Source: Welwitschia mirabilis (Eukaryota > Gnetophyta > Gnetopsida > Welwitschiales). Taken from it: a stretch of DNA of 57,483 nucleotides. Of the stretch, positions 1 to 12,520 are shown piece after piece; position 1 is the stretch's first letter, and every line of letters starts with the position of its first letter. The stretch lies in NCBI GenBank assembly GCA_051453625.1, contig JBOZIK010000001.1, positions 217,987,732 to 218,045,214 of the forward strand. Reading direction: 5' to 3'. A model generated the notes under the pieces. It saw nothing but the letters and a program-made list of their open reading frames with translations, had not been told where the DNA came from and ran no database searches. Position numbers and translations under genes: made by a program.

Positions 1-260
1 TTATGACTTGTGTCTAATTTAGTATTAATCTAAGAAAATAGCAGTAATTAAACTTCAACACAAACCATCATAGAAATCATAAGATTTGAATAAGAAAGAT
101 ATTTTATTAAATGAATTGAATGTCTTACAATACCTTAGCAAGGTAGTGACTCCTTAATATCAGAAGCATAACCTAATCACCAAGAATGATCTCTCCTATG
201 CTGAAATTGATCCTTGACTCCTTGGATGCCTTTGTAACCAATCCTCCAATGCTAAAAAAG
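1..260. other. Unassigned left edge
   Basis: No reading frame, RNA gene or mobile-element domain is recognisable here. Base composition is slightly less AT-extreme than the DNA further right, and the stretch runs straight into a 10-N gap. Confidence 0.5.
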
Positions 261-270
261 NNNNNNNNNN
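261..270. other. Assembly gap, 10 N
   Basis: Ten unknown bases. The same fixed length recurs at 22658 and 38031, so the number is probably a placeholder and not a measured size. Confidence 0.95.
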
Positions 271-339
271 TTATAGCTTTTCTAAGATGGTTACAGGTCA
301 GGGAGATTAGTATAGGCAAAGAGGCATCATTAGGCATAA

Positions 340-650
340 ACTAGAACTTAATTGACTCGGTTAAGAGGAAATTATGATACTATCGTGTTGCTATTGTTGT
401 GAGGACGATGTGTGAAACAATACCCATTCATCATCCAATCACAGCCCACCACGTCCAAAACTCATTGGAATTCGAATTCAAAAATTAATAGATATATTGT
501 CTCTTATGTCATGGGGACGACAAACACCATGACAGCAACATCAACAAGCCTCGTCAACCTCGCAAAGTAGCCTCCTTAGAATTCCTTTATCCTTGTGATC
601 GTGTCCTATGTCATGGGGACAACATCGGGGATGATAGTTATTTTGTTGGT
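340..650. other. CpG-retaining patch, function unknown
   Basis: About ten CpG dinucleotides occur in some 300 bases, while the surrounding kilobases have almost none. A short direct repeat sharing TGTCATGGGGAC lies at about 515-527 and 608-620. No coding frame is recognisable on either strand. It could be the remnant of a recently arrived or unmethylated sequence, but I cannot name it. Confidence 0.4.
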
Positions 651-883
651 CTTTTACTCCACTTTTTGATCCACTTTATTCCTTAGTTGAATTCTTGTTT
701 TTTTGTAGATGAAAATATGGCATTTAAGGTTATAATTAGATTGTTAGATCAGTTCACAACAAAATTCCTAAAAATGACTGAATTAAATCCCTATTCCTTG
801 CAAAACATCACCAATTACACTATTAAAACATGACAATTTGGGATCGCAATAAGTGGTATCAACATAACATACTCTAAAAAAGT

Positions 884-1902
884 CTAGTAAGGAGTTGTAG
901 AAGGGTAAATAGTATGAGGCTTGATACATTTAGATTTTTTTAACATGTGATCAAATAAAAACTCCTTCACCCATAAGTTATAGATTATTAAAAGAATAAG
1001 AGGTCTTGTTTGAGTAAGGGAGTAATGGAGGTAGCTAATATGCATTTCATGTACCTTCAAAATACCGAGTATTATATTTAGAAATCTAATCATTTTCCAT
1101 AAGTTTTAAAAAGAGTAAATAATTTATGTAATAAATCTAATATAGCTTTTTTCCTTTACTAAAAAAGTACCTTATTGAGTATGACACTTAAGGTACCTAC
1201 AATGAGAGATGTGATTTTCATCATCATGATAATATATACATGAGTTGAATAAATTAAAATAAATAATATGTTGACTAAAAATACAATCCTTAGCATATAA
1301 ATTTAAAGTATTCCTATACTCTGCTAGAGTAACCTCCATAAAGTAACATGTCTTACAAATATCATTGAAGGGAAAAGGTTTTTTGTAAACAATAAGATCG
1401 ATGTAATTAATGATTTTATGTTCAAAAAGATGAAAAATAAGTGGAATATTTGAAAGTTTGACATAGCATGCAATTCGAGCATGAGCCAGATTAGTCACAT
1501 TAAAATCCAATTTTCATTCATATGCTACCAAGGTTACTACAACAATTGTAAAATTGTAAAGATCTAATGCATTTAAACCATTGCAAAAGTAACAAATTCT
1601 ACTAAAATAAATTCCTTAGAAAAATACCTAGTATTAAAATATTCCAGACTATAAGCAATGAGAATATGTTTAATACACATAGAAATCAAAACATGACATG
1701 GGATGAAGATAATAATATAAAGAAAAATACACCATGAAGAAAAACTATAAGATGTCTCCTCAAAAACACCATTTGATAATGTAAAATCAATAATATGATG
1801 ATTCCAAATTACTCCTCCCTCAAGGGGAGGTAAAGAATCTTTAGGCAAAGTAGTATGCACATGATTAGAATTTACAAAGTCACTTATGATGTAAATAGTC
1901 AC
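884..1902 (-). other. Three short unrecognised open frames
   Basis: The minus strand holds open frames of 109 codons (1573-1902), 112 codons (1172-1510) and 69 codons (884-1093). The last two are in the same frame and separated by only 78 bases. In this AT-rich, stop-dense DNA such frames in a row are somewhat unusual, so they may be one decayed coding sequence. The products are rich in Ile, Tyr, His and Cys, and I see no family motif, signal peptide or catalytic pattern. No ribosome-binding or splice evidence supports translation. They may equally be chance frames, which is why I do not call them as genes. Confidence 0.2.
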
Positions 1903-1929
1903 ATATACCAGATCTAGTTTATAAATTAA

Positions 1930-2690
1930 TTTTTAAAAAAAAATAAATTTAATCAAAGTTGAGGTTGACATAAGGATACATGAACCTAAAGATGGTAAGA
2001 AACCCTATAGAAATAATAGGTGGTATATCCATGGAACCTCCTACAAGCTGATTTTCTTTCAGGATTTTGTAATAGTCCTAACTTATTTTCCTTCAGAAAT
2101 GAAACAAATGCATCTTAATTGCGTACTTTTCTATTGGAATATAATTAAAATATTTTTTAGTAAGATAAGAAGTGGATATTTTAATATTTTGTTTTAACAT
2201 AATGTCCTTCATAAGTATTGAGAATTTTTATAAGATTTATTCATTTAATTCCGGATAACCTAGAGCCATTCGGATGTTACTGTTACTATTTTACTAGCTA
2301 ACCTTTGATTCTAGTAGCCATCATTCTATTGATAATTGTTTGAGATAAATCTATATTTAAAGTAATACTTTTGTTAACTCATAATTATAAATCCTACGTA
2401 TGTTAGACTAGTTTATTGAATGCTAATTAATCATATGTCTGTGTATATAACCTTAAAAGCCAAAATTCAATAAGGTTGATATCCTTATCATAATTTATAG
2501 TATTTCCTATAGCTAGCTTAAATTTTCATAATAATTTCATCCTTACAAACTAATTTATTTATTTCTTCTAGATTTAGAAATTAATTAATCCTAGGTACAT
2601 CTAACACATTCTATATAATTTCCTCATTAAGTTGAAAATTTATTCATTCAACAAAGTTTTTTAAAGCTATCTTCTCATTAGCATGTAAGA
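1930..2690. other. AT-rich intergenic DNA, nothing recognised
   Basis: Both strands are stop-dense in all frames, and no repeat, RNA gene or transposon domain is visible. Confidence 0.5.
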
Positions 2691-2699
2691 TTAATTTCC

Positions 2700-2840
2700 A
2701 TAATGGTAAAGCCTTGGACATATTAGACTTGAGGTCCTGTGTTCAAACCCATGTGTTGTTAGGGGCATATGATTTACATGGGCCTAAGTGCCATTAGGCA
2801 TGTGGGAACACATACCTCTCTACTTGGCCCACCTTCTAGG
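2700..2840 (+). mobile_element. Probable tRNA-derived SINE fragment
   Basis: A markedly less AT-rich island has the layout of a tRNA-related SINE head. There is an A-box-like TGGTAAAGCCTTGG near 2704, then a B-box-like GTTCAAACCC at 2741-2750, the usual spacing of an internal RNA polymerase III promoter. The GAGGTCCTGTGTTCAAACCC stretch is typical of plant SINE heads. It is followed by a unique body up to about 2840 and then by AT-rich DNA. I cannot identify target-site duplications or a clear tail, so the ends are approximate. A decayed tRNA pseudogene is the alternative, but the body is too long for that. Confidence 0.5.
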
Positions 2841-3582
2841 AAAACTATTTTTATATTATATTATATGATCTAGTCTAGTGAGCTATAAAATTTTTTGATA
2901 TGAGACTCATAATGTAGTTCTTTTAATATTAATAGTTTATTCCAATTTAATTCTATTATATGATTTTTTTCACTATACTAGATGGGGATTTTCCATTAAA
3001 TACAAATAATCCATTGCATTATGATTATATTATTTGAACAAAAAAATTAGCAAACTCTATTTTAGCAATCCAAGCTCTATTTTTTAGGACTTAATATTTT
3101 AAAATAATGAAAATTATATAATTTAACTAAACTAATGCATAGTTTCAATACTAACTTCACTACAAAAATTCATTTAATTAATTTTAAGAGTTCATGAGAA
3201 ATAATTTCACTAAATTCAAAAGTTTTATCTTGTACATTTCAAAAAGTTTATGAAAGTAAGTTAGTACCAATATTAAATCATTATATATCACTTTGTTTTA
3301 ACCTAATTACTTTACTTAATTAACTACTTACCCTTCATTTAATTTAAAATTTTCAAAATTAAATTCAGAATTAGCTTTGTATTATTTAAACTATAATATC
3401 CATTAAATATATTATGTTAATTACCTAACCAATTTTTTTATGTGTTATCCCTCATATTAAATATTTCAAATAATGACAATTCATTGTCAGCTATTCAATT
3501 CAATGATGCCTTAAGTTATATATTTCTCATTACATTAAAAAAACTTTGATGATGAGTTATTGCTATCATAATAATGATTTTT

Positions 3583-3763
3583 CATTTAGAAGACTCGTCA
3601 TTAATAAACAATGAGATATTGTTATAAATAATTAATTATCATTAGTAATAATGATCTTTAAATGATGATTTATCATCATGTTTTATTATCTTTTAATATT
3701 ATTATTTGAATTTTCAAAATTCATAGTAAAACATAATTCCATAATGATGAGTCTTCATTAATG
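3583..3763. repeat. Imperfect inverted repeat (fold-back)
   Basis: The arm at 3583-3602 (CATTTAGAAGACTCGTCATT) is nearly the reverse complement of 3743-3763 (AATGATGAGTCTTCATTAATG), with about 140 bases between. Weaker complementarity continues outward. The surrounding 3540-3870 region is also rich in degenerate copies of ATGATGAG and ATTAATAA. It could be a decayed MITE or fold-back element; no transposase or target duplication is visible. Confidence 0.4.
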
Positions 3764-3899
3764 AATAATGATCTCCCATTTAAAATAATGAGTTGTTACT
3801 AATAGTAATACTTATTAATGTTGAGTTATTTTTGATTATGATTCATTATTAATAAATTAATCATCATTAACTAACACATGTGTAATAAAGTCACACTTA

Positions 3900-6740
3900 A
3901 GTTACAAATTATCATAATTAAGTACTGCTTAAGAATAATTATGTTTCTTCATAATTAGTCAATATATTTTTTACTTCCACATGTAAATGATGGTCTAACC
4001 TCATTGTCGATCCTTGTTAATAAATCTTATAACATAAATAACATGATCTTATTATTCTTACATATAAAGATTGCATGTCATGTCAAATGATAACCTTCAT
4101 TTAGTGATCAAATCATTGTTTAACCCATAACCTAATAATGGATATACTACTTAAACAAGATATTTCTCATTTATGAGATACAATTAATGATGGGGCTTGG
4201 TTTTATTTTCATTTAAGTTTATAAATTATAGATAATAATTAGCTTGAAATTTCATCATTAAAGGTATATCTTACGTGTCTCATCCTAATTTATTATAATC
4301 TTATGTTTTATTATATTAGTTAGCACTTAACATGATATGACCAAAAATGATGAGCTTGGAATATTAACTAAAAATTACTTTCCTCTTACTCTTATAACAT
4401 TAATCACATTTTGTATAAATATTATAAAGTTAAAGTGATGTTGAATATTATGAAATTTTTAGCATAGGTAATATTTACTTTATTGATAATATAAGGCATA
4501 GATTAACAATGTTATCATTTTATATTAATGTTACAATATTAGAATTAAAGTAAGATGTCATAGTGTTGATCCTTATAAGTAGAGAAGAAACAAACCACTG
4601 TGATACGTGCATGAGTTATGTAGTATTAGGAAGTTTACTCTAACTCGTTTTGCACTTTAAAACATTGTTCATCTCCCCTTATAATGTAACAGAGAGGGAT
4701 CTTTACAAAGGATTCCTTATAGTAGTTAAAAAAATCAATATTCATACTTGTTTTTCTTTATAATTTTTTAATTAAGTTCTATTTCTACATCAATGTAGTA
4801 ATACCTTTATAAAACTAAATGTTTACTTATGGAATTGTAAATAATTATTCTTTCTTTTATCTTTTAAAGTGCTTTGTCTAAGGTATTCATGATTGACTAT
4901 TATCATTTTTAGTGTAAAGTATTAAGATATTTATAATTGAAAAATTGTAATTACATGTAATGCTAATTTCCCATAAGAATCTCTAATGATGATAAGTAAT
5001 AGGCCTTCCTAATTTCTTTTAATCCAACTGTCAACAAAATATTCCTAAATATTTGTGATTTACTGTTACAAAAATGATTCTTTAACTTAATCTTATGCAT
5101 CATCTCTTCCATTCTAATCTAATTTACCTAATCCATTGGTTGTTTAAAACATGAGTTTCAACTTTTTATTTTCTATCTTTTCACCTTCTAGGCTAACATA
5201 TTTACTTAATAAAGTATCTCTTAATCTAAAAATAGAAGAATTTAAATTTAATTTACTAACATAAATGGTACAAGGGCTCTACTAATAGAATTATCTTCCT
5301 CTAGTGAAAACGATTAGGATTGACTTGTGTATAATTAAATAGAACAAGTTCTTTAAGAGTAATATATATTTTGGGATCTAGATAGTCTTATCAATCATGA
5401 AAAATATTGGTTTGAGGGCTTACACTTTAGTTAATGAATATTGTTTCTAAGAAAAAGAGAGCTAAAATTTAAGCTTAATGAAATATAGTCTCATGGAAAT
5501 GAGGCTTTTATGAATTGGGATTTGCTTGTCATCATTTTTACCTTAGATAAGTACATGCTCATAGTTATTTAAGGTTAATTAGATTTAAGAATTTTATCAC
5601 TAAAATTAGATATAAATTACATCAAAATTTATTAAGATCAATAGCCAAAACGCTACTTGTATTACTATGTTCAATATCGACAAGAAGTGAAAGAGCTATC
5701 TCATAGTATTCAAAAAATGAAAATTAGCAAGTTAAGGACTTTTAACTAGGCTTCTAATCTCCAAATTCAAGGATAAGAAGAATAGAATGTTTTAATAAAT
5801 CTCGAAGGATTAAAATTTGTTTTTCACAAATTAGCTATATTATCTTCCCTTCGATTTTATGAAAGAAGTGGTTATTTTTCTTAGTTATTCAAATACATTA
5901 GTATTATAATATTTTTCTAATAAAATATATAAGTTATTTGTCTTAGATTTAATAAATATATTTCTTCTTCTAATTATGGCTGTTATGATTTTAATTACAA
6001 AGTATTATTTTATCTCTTTTTCATTAGATCAATCTTGATCTATAACTGAAACTCACTTATTCAATGTAGACCTTGAAGTTTTATGGTGCTATGATAGTAG
6101 ATATTATAAGATTTAGTTAATCTTCTAAATAAATGCATAGGTTATTCATTTAATCTCAATTACCATTACATCATTATCAAAATACTATGGCTATGTACCT
6201 TGGATGATGTTGGATCATTTAATCATATTGCCTTTTCCTTTTTATATATACATATGAGGTTTTATATTAGAATGCAGGTTAGTATCCTAGTGATAATAGA
6301 TATGGTTTTCTAGATAAGTAGGAAACTTTACTTATAGTGGATTTAACTAGAAGAAGAGTACACTCTGGAAATTCCTTTTTAGAAAAATTTTCCTTAATGT
6401 AGTTTCTTAAACATTCCCCTAGACAAAGATAAACTATAAATGTTTAAGAATAGTTTACCTTAATGAAGTCAATGCTAAAATGCAGATGTTTTCCTTACTT
6501 ATAACTATGAAAAAATATGATCATCATAAAATCTCACATTAATCTTGAAAGTAGGAATTATAATTATGATTTCTCACTTTTGATTAAAAGATAAAGACTA
6601 GATAAAGCTTTTTAATTAAAATAATTACAAGTTTATTATATACCTAAATCTTTATATACACTTCTTTTTCTTTAACATTTTATTCATAAAATTATATCTA
6701 TTCTATAAGAATTTTCTAATTTCTTTAAAAGATATCCTTC
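3900..6740. other. Unassigned AT-rich DNA
   Basis: No domain is recognisable in any frame. From its position this could be the 3' untranslated region and LTR of the minus-strand gypsy-1 element whose integrase ends near 6750, but I find no matching LTR copy elsewhere in the window to prove that. Confidence 0.4.
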
Positions 6741-6749
6741 CACATTCTA

Positions 6750-7790
6750 TGATTTTAGTCTATACCATTTACCATATTACTTTCATTAAGTTTAGCAAAA
6801 AGAATCTCTAAGGATTCATTTTTGTAATAATTTATTAATTGTGAAGTGGCCTAGCCATTTTTAGAAAATTTCTTTTTATAATTATTACATTTAAAATTAA
6901 ACATAATAACCTGTTACCCTTCTTTGAATTCTTTAATTATTATTTTAGAATCATGGTAATTCTTATCATTACTTTGACAAATTTCCTTTTGTTATGAAGC
7001 TATTAGTATTTTTTTAATTTAAGGATTTTAATTCATTTAGCAAAATCTTAATATTTTCATTTGTACCATAGTTTAATTGTTTAGGTAACCTTGTGTTTAA
7101 ATTCAATTAGTACTATTACTTATTTAAAATAAACTAATTCATATGATATAAATCCAGCTTATCTTTTTATGAGGTTCGATAGACCCATAAAGCATAATTT
7201 ATTTTTTCAATATTATTTGTGTTTTTGTCATTAATGGCTTTTTAAATTATACTTTCAATTTTGATATTAGTATTTTTAGTTTTTTCATTTATATAAGGAT
7301 GATGGACAATAGCCATTTTATGATCTACTCCTATCTTAGAAAGATGTTTAGCAAACATCTTTTTAGTGAAATAAGTACCTCCATTAGAAATGAGGACTAA
7401 AGAAGCTTCAAGCCTATTCACTATAATTTTATGGATCTATTTAGTAGCTATTTTAGAGATGAAATGTTTAACCAATTCATCTTTCAACCATTTAGTTGAA
7501 TAAGCAATAAATACTATAATGCATTCCTTTTCTAAGGATTTAGGATTTATAGATCTTATGAAATTAATAATCTAAACTTTAAAAGGTTTTATACTTATAA
7601 TCCAATTCTAACTCATTTCATAGCTTCTACCTAAAAAGAATTCCCTTTGATATTTATCATAATTTTTAACAACAAATGATAATCTCTCGATACCTAAGGC
7701 TAGTAATATCCATCTTGAAGAACCTCAAATGTAGTTTCTTTTCCATTAAAATTTCCTCCATAATCACCTTCATGCATTGCATTAATAATA
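6750..7790 (-). pseudogene. Gypsy-1 integrase remnant
   Basis: Integrase inserts the cDNA copy into the genome. The zinc-binding N-terminus is visible at about 7640-7780 (GDYGGNFNGKETTFEVLQ followed by GYY), matching the GDYGGHFGGKRT..VLQAGYYWP pattern. The core shows ISNGGTYF at 7370-7391, where the second catalytic aspartate (ISDGG) has changed to Asn. It continues with KIGVDHKMAIVHHPY. The C-terminal part reads LLNELKSLN and then IIIKEFKEG down to about 6900. Several stops and shifts are present. Assignment to a Ty3/gypsy integrase is firm. Confidence 0.85.
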
Positions 7791-8029
7791 TCTAACTAAT
7801 TATCTTCTTCCATACATCTTCCTAAAATTAATATAGTCCTATGTTGTATAAGGTTCCCTAATTCTACAAATATTTACTAGCTTTTTTAGTCAACTTTTTC
7901 TTTTCATGATAAAATAAGTTTTTAGGTAATCACTGGGTGGCCAAAAAGTTAATTATATTATAAAATCAAGGCCTCCTAGGAATATTTAATAAGTATACAT
8001 CTAAAAATTATTCTTTCACACAAGTTCTT

Positions 8030-8600
8030 CTTCTTGCTAATTATCCAAATTTAATTGAGATAAGTGATCAACTATTATTTTTTCTATTTCCATTTTATTT
8101 ATAATAATTAGATTAAATTCTTGCATTAGTAAGATCCATCTAATTATTCTAGAATTTACCTTTTTTTAATTCATTATGAATCTTGTGGCCGAATGATCAA
8201 TATGTGTCTTTATTAGACAATCAAATGTATAATTTTGACTTTTTTCAAAGTGAAAACCACAACCAACATTTCTCTTTAAGTAAATATATGATTTAACCAA
8301 GTTGAATTAAATATTTTACTAATATAAGCTATAGTACAAAGTTTACCTCATCATCTTTCTATTCTAAAACCTTTTCCATGGCATAATTAGAGGCATCAAG
8401 TTATAATGTAAATTGTTTTACTCCAATTAGGAATTTTTAAGATATGCGCTTCTAGCAATTTTTGGTTTAGCTATTGAAAAGATTTTCGACACTTATTGAT
8501 CCATTCATATTCTTTATCTTTTTTACAATAACTTATTCAATGGATTAACTATTTTACTTAAATTGAAAGTAAACTTTATATAATGGTTGATGTGACCTAA
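8030..8600 (-). pseudogene. Gypsy-1 RNase H region remnant
   Basis: RNase H removes the RNA strand during reverse transcription. The end of the domain is clear on the minus strand at about 8040-8170: IRWILLMQEFNLIII, then IIVDHLSQLN, matching the RWxLLLQEFD...VADHLSRLE ending of plant gypsy RNase H domains. The catalytic part, at 8200-8600, is too decayed for residues to be assigned. Stops interrupt the frame. Confidence 0.7.
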
Positions 8601-8619
8601 AATGATTTTAATTCCTTCA

Positions 8620-9412
8620 ATTGTATTGGAGGTATAATAGCATTTATAATTATAGTTATTTAGGATTCAATAGCTTTTGTAATTATTATGTTATTTTCAT
8701 TTATTTGTATTCCTTTTTTGATATCTTATGTTCTAATACTATCTCTTCTCTTATCATTAAATAACTCTTAGACTAACTTAAAGTTAATTTATTTTATTCA
8801 CACCTTTTAAGCACATCCTCTATTATATGTAAAGTTATTTTCAAGTTATTTCCATATGTTGAAAAATAATTTATAAAGATCTTTATGAATTTTTCCAACA
8901 TACCTTAAAAAATGTAAAAACTAGTCTTTGAGATGTAGCTAGAACATTACATAGTCCAAAAGATAAGACTCTAAAGAAAAAAGTTTTTCAATAACAACTA
9001 AGTGTTGTTTTTTCCTTAATATTTTAAGGCTATATGAATCTGAATATAACCACTATAGCCATAAAAAGAAAAAAGTGAATGTTCATGTATAGTAATTCTA
9101 TCTAAGATTTAGTTAAAAATGTGTAATAAAAATTAATCTTTATAAGTTATTACATTTAATAACATATATTCAATACATATCCTCCATATTATTTCCTTTA
9201 TAGGTACCACTATAATGGAAATAATTCAATCTTAATTTATAATAAAGCAAATGAATCCCACCTTTCTGGATCTTAGGATTTGTTATTCTTTTTGGTTTTC
9301 TAATTGATTTTACAGAGTAGTCTAAAAATATTTTGTACTTGAAAATGTTTTCATTTATTTCCTTTATATCTAAGTAGGTCCAAGAAAAGACTTTAACATG
9401 CCTTTTCAGCAT
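8620..9412 (-). pseudogene. Gypsy-1 reverse transcriptase remnant
   Basis: RT copies the element RNA into DNA. The N-terminal part is open from 9412 to 9170 and contains VFSWTYLDIKEIN, the pre-RT phrase of plant gypsy elements, followed by IRKPKRITNPKI. A frameshift follows. The palm resumes near 9080 with KEKTTLSCY, then FFFRVLSFGLCNVLATSQR, the usual FGLCNAPATFQR region. At about 8860-8890 the catalytic FMDDFS has become FINYFS, so both catalytic aspartates are lost. HKISKKE near 8730 matches the usual GHKISxKGI end of the palm. The assignment to RT is secure; the protein is dead. Confidence 0.85.
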
Positions 9413-10270
9413 ATTTTTAATTTTTCTTTTTTAAATGTGGCTCAAATCATTGTTAATTATTAAAGATCTATTATATTCAACATTAAAGTATTCTAATCCT
9501 TATTTTAGAGCTAGTTCTTTTACTAAGTCCTCCTTTTTTTTTTTTTTTTTAAAGATATCTTCTTCATATTTTTTTACATGATTTTCTATCTTTAATATGT
9601 TATGGATTTTAGGTTCCATTGTATTTAAGTTGTATATTTCTTATTTTTCTAAAATTTTAGCCTATTTAGAAACTATTTTATGTTGTTTTAAATATCCATT
9701 ATAATTTCTTAAATCCCTTTTCTAGCATATAAAGCTATGTTAGTAATAAAAATTCAAGGTATTCTTAATATTATAAAATAACTGTTTTTATTTTATTTTA
9801 AAGACCACTAGATATACTAGATATTTAATCCTTATAAGTCCATTAAAATATCTCTTATGATGCATTCTAAACTTATAGAAAACTTATTTAGTATAATTAG
9901 GTTTTTGCCATATTTGGCTAATTTCGTTTTTTCTAATTATTCATATGCCTCATATGAAATAAGAATTATGCTTGCTCTAAAAATAACTAAGGCCATAAAA
10001 TTATTGTTATTATTAACTTTAATTTTCACAATTAGTATTCTTGGGTCTTTATACTCTTACAATTCTATAAAATAGAAGTAGGTACCCATGATAATTAATC
10101 TTGGTGTACATTATTCACTTCCTTTTTCTTCTACTTTTTTAATACATCTTTAACAACTTTAAAGTAGTTAAGAATGTATCTTAATAATTTTAATAATAAT
10201 AAGATAATGGGTGATTTCATAAGGTTTTCTATAAATATAGTTATAAATTTGTTAACTTTTTAAAAATCCA

Positions 10271-10575
10271 TGAGTCTTACATTAGTTTGTAAGATCATGG
10301 TATTTTATTATTTTAGGGGTAGTAGCCTTTATTTTAACTGTTTTAATTTTTACATATATGATTTACCTTGATGGGGCTTATGGGACATGGGACAGCACCT
10401 TAAGGCATATGTAATATGGAGCACTACCTCTCTTGTAAATAGGACAAGATTTGTGTAATTCAATCCATTGTATTTTAGTTACTTCTTCTAATATAAGAGT
10501 TTAGCATTTGGCCTCTTTGGTAAATACATTTTTGTTTCTTTCTTCACACATAATATCCTACAGATTCTTCTAAGA
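10271..10575 (+). repeat. Copia-1 5' LTR
   Basis: This aligns along its length with 16402-16705, sharing blocks such as TTAGTTTGTAAGAT, TATTTTATTATTTTAG and CTTCTTCTAATATAAGAG. The right end is fixed by the primer-binding site that starts at 10576. The left end is uncertain by about 10 bases: homology begins at TGAGTCTTAC, but the 3' copy also offers TGTTAG, which would pair with the terminal CTAACA. Confidence 0.85.
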
Positions 10576-10590
10576 TGGTATCAAAGCTTA
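10576..10590 (+). promoter_or_regulatory. Copia-1 primer-binding site
   Basis: TGGTATCAAAGC directly follows the 5' LTR and differs by one base from TGGTATCAGAGC, the standard plant Ty1/copia site complementary to the 3' end of initiator methionine tRNA. Confidence 0.85.
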
Positions 10591-11639
10591 GGTACAAGTG
10601 CAAGTATGGTTGAGTAGCATGTTAAAGATTCAGAGTTTGAAGTTGGAAGCAACTTGAGATTACCATTTTTTTGTAAAGTTTTTATTGTAGTTTTTCTTTA
10701 TAATTATTTTTTTAATCAAAGTTATTATGAAAGTCTTATTTAATATAGAACCATTTAAATTGAATCAATAAGGCTAAGGGAATTTAGTAAAATTGATTTT
10801 TCAGAATGAAATTTATTCATTCCTTTTCCTTTAGTATTTCAAAATCATAGCATCGTTTATTGGTAATTGCAAAATACGACTAGGTTTTTGGTTAAAATAA
10901 CAATAGTAAATACTCCATTTTTTTTGGCAGAGTAATGACCAAGGATTACTAGCTAATATTTGATGGAAGGTAAGACATTTTGAGTATTCAAAAGAGTAGC
11001 AACTAAGATTTTGGAAGTAGTTGCATAAGAGATTTTAGAAGAAAAATCATAGGATTTTTGAGTAAGGGCTATCAAAGGCATTAAGAGATTGCCATGCATA
11101 AGCTTTCATGTAGGTTATTGACTAAGGAAAAAAAGGTTATATATATTATCATAAAGTGTGAATGTGGCAATAGTGATATTCTAGATGTTAAAAACTTTGA
11201 TATTAAGCATGCTTTTAGTACAACATAATCAGAATGAGTGACCTTCTAAAATGTCTATAGTAAATTGTTTTAGTATATTTGTAGACCTTTCAGATTTTCT
11301 AGATACTATATTACCTCATTTGATCCTCTTAAGTATCTTTTCAACCATAGTAAATAATGACATTACTCCTTAGTAGTTGTGAATTTCAGAAAATAACCTT
11401 ATGATTAACAACAATGTCAATTAACTTTAAGGCTAATGTGGAATTAATATAAGAAGGAGAGTCAAAATGGGAATGCTAGTACAATAGAATTATGTTGGCA
11501 ATAAAGGTAGAGGAGACATTTGGAGGGAAACAAACATGATCCACTAGTACTAAATGCATAAGAAATCAATAACGTAGATGTTAATGATTAGAATGTAGTA
11601 GATGATGTGTTATCTTTTTCTATTCTTTTGGTAACATAA

Positions 11640-12240
11640 AACATCATCATAAGATGGTGCAAAAATGTCATACTACATGGGATATTATCAATATATTTAA
11701 GCAAGGTTTTAATAAGAAGTCTAACATGAAGTTCATATACCTTTTGAATAAGATGAATAATCTACATATGAAATGGGGCAAGTCATTGAGTATCATTAAT
11801 GAGATTGAAAGAATTAAGGATATCATCAATAAATATTATAAACAATAGTGCATAAAATGGACATTTCTAATCAAAAGTGTGTAGGTGGTCTTAGCATATG
11901 ATCAGGTCATCAACACTTTCTTGAAAACTATGAACTTGAAAGATTAGTAGGAGTTCTTATTAATCTTGATAAACAATACAATGCTTGTACATGAAACAAC
12001 TAGGAATTCGGCACTATAAGAGATTTAAATTATAAAAGTAATGTAAAATGTCAAAAAGAAAATCAAGGTAAAGGCAAACTAAATCAAGATAAGGTGACCG
12101 AAAAAAAAAGGATCTCTAAAAAAGGCTTCAAACCTAACATCTCTGACTAGACAAAGAAGAAGAAACATGTTTAATGTAGAATATGTTACTTGCAAGGACA
12201 TCTTTCATATGAGTGTAAGATTTCATTTGATCAAATTAAG
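11640..12240 (+). pseudogene. Copia-1 gag remnant with zinc knuckle
   Basis: Gag forms the virus-like particle and binds element RNA. A 64-codon open frame at 11654-11848 (CHTTWDIINIFKQGFN and on to IERIKDII) resembles the central gag region. Further on, 12175-12216 encodes CRICYLQGHLSYEC, a perfect CX2CX4HX4C zinc knuckle. Stops between these parts break the frame, and the start of gag is not identifiable. Confidence 0.75.
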
Positions 12241-12450
12241 CAAAAAGACCAATCACACTAGTTAGAAGAGACATGTTAGGAATCATATTCATCTAATAAT
12301 GAAGAATAATACGTGATGACTCATTTAATTAATGAATAGGTAAAAGGATCTTATAGATCTAATGAAGATTGGATTCATCTTAGTCTTGTGAATAATCAAG
12401 ATGAAGAAATAGGTAGTGAAAATTTAGTGGTAGCCATTGCAAAGGACTAT

Positions 12451-12520
12451 TAAGTAATGGATTCAATAGCAATACAACACATGACTCCTAGAAAGGAACT
12501 CTTTTATAGATTAAATAATA
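12451..12520 (+). pseudogene. Copia-1 aspartic protease motif, mutated
   Basis: Read from 12451, the sequence gives a stop, then VMDSIAIQHMTPRKELF. Plant copia proteases have (W)xxDSGAxxHMTP here. The active-site Gly after Asp-Ser is now Ile, and the preceding Trp codon is a stop, so the protease cannot work. The domain before and after is too short or decayed to delimit. Confidence 0.8.

Larger units (their letters stand above)
6740..10270 (-). mobile_element. Gypsy-1 (Athila/Tat-type Ty3/gypsy), pol part
   Basis: This is the downstream half of a decayed Ty3/gypsy element read on the minus strand, in the order RT, RNase H, integrase towards lower coordinates. It is interrupted on its upstream side by copia-1; gag-like sequence of the same orientation resumes at 16706 beyond that insertion. 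Stops and frameshifts are frequent, so it cannot encode a working polyprotein. The pol phrases resemble plant Athila/Tat elements. LTRs were not identified. A 17-base T run at 9534-9550 is an A run in the sense orientation. Confidence 0.85.

Noticed and set aside
848-870. Possible copia primer-binding site (GTGGTATCAACATAAC)
   Set aside because: It matches only the first eight bases of the initiator tRNA site, and no LTR end or pol sequence is found beside it.
9857-10075. 72-codon plus-strand frame with a hydrophobic C-terminus
   Set aside because: It lies antisense within the gypsy-1 region and its hydrophobic stretch is expected from T-rich sequence.
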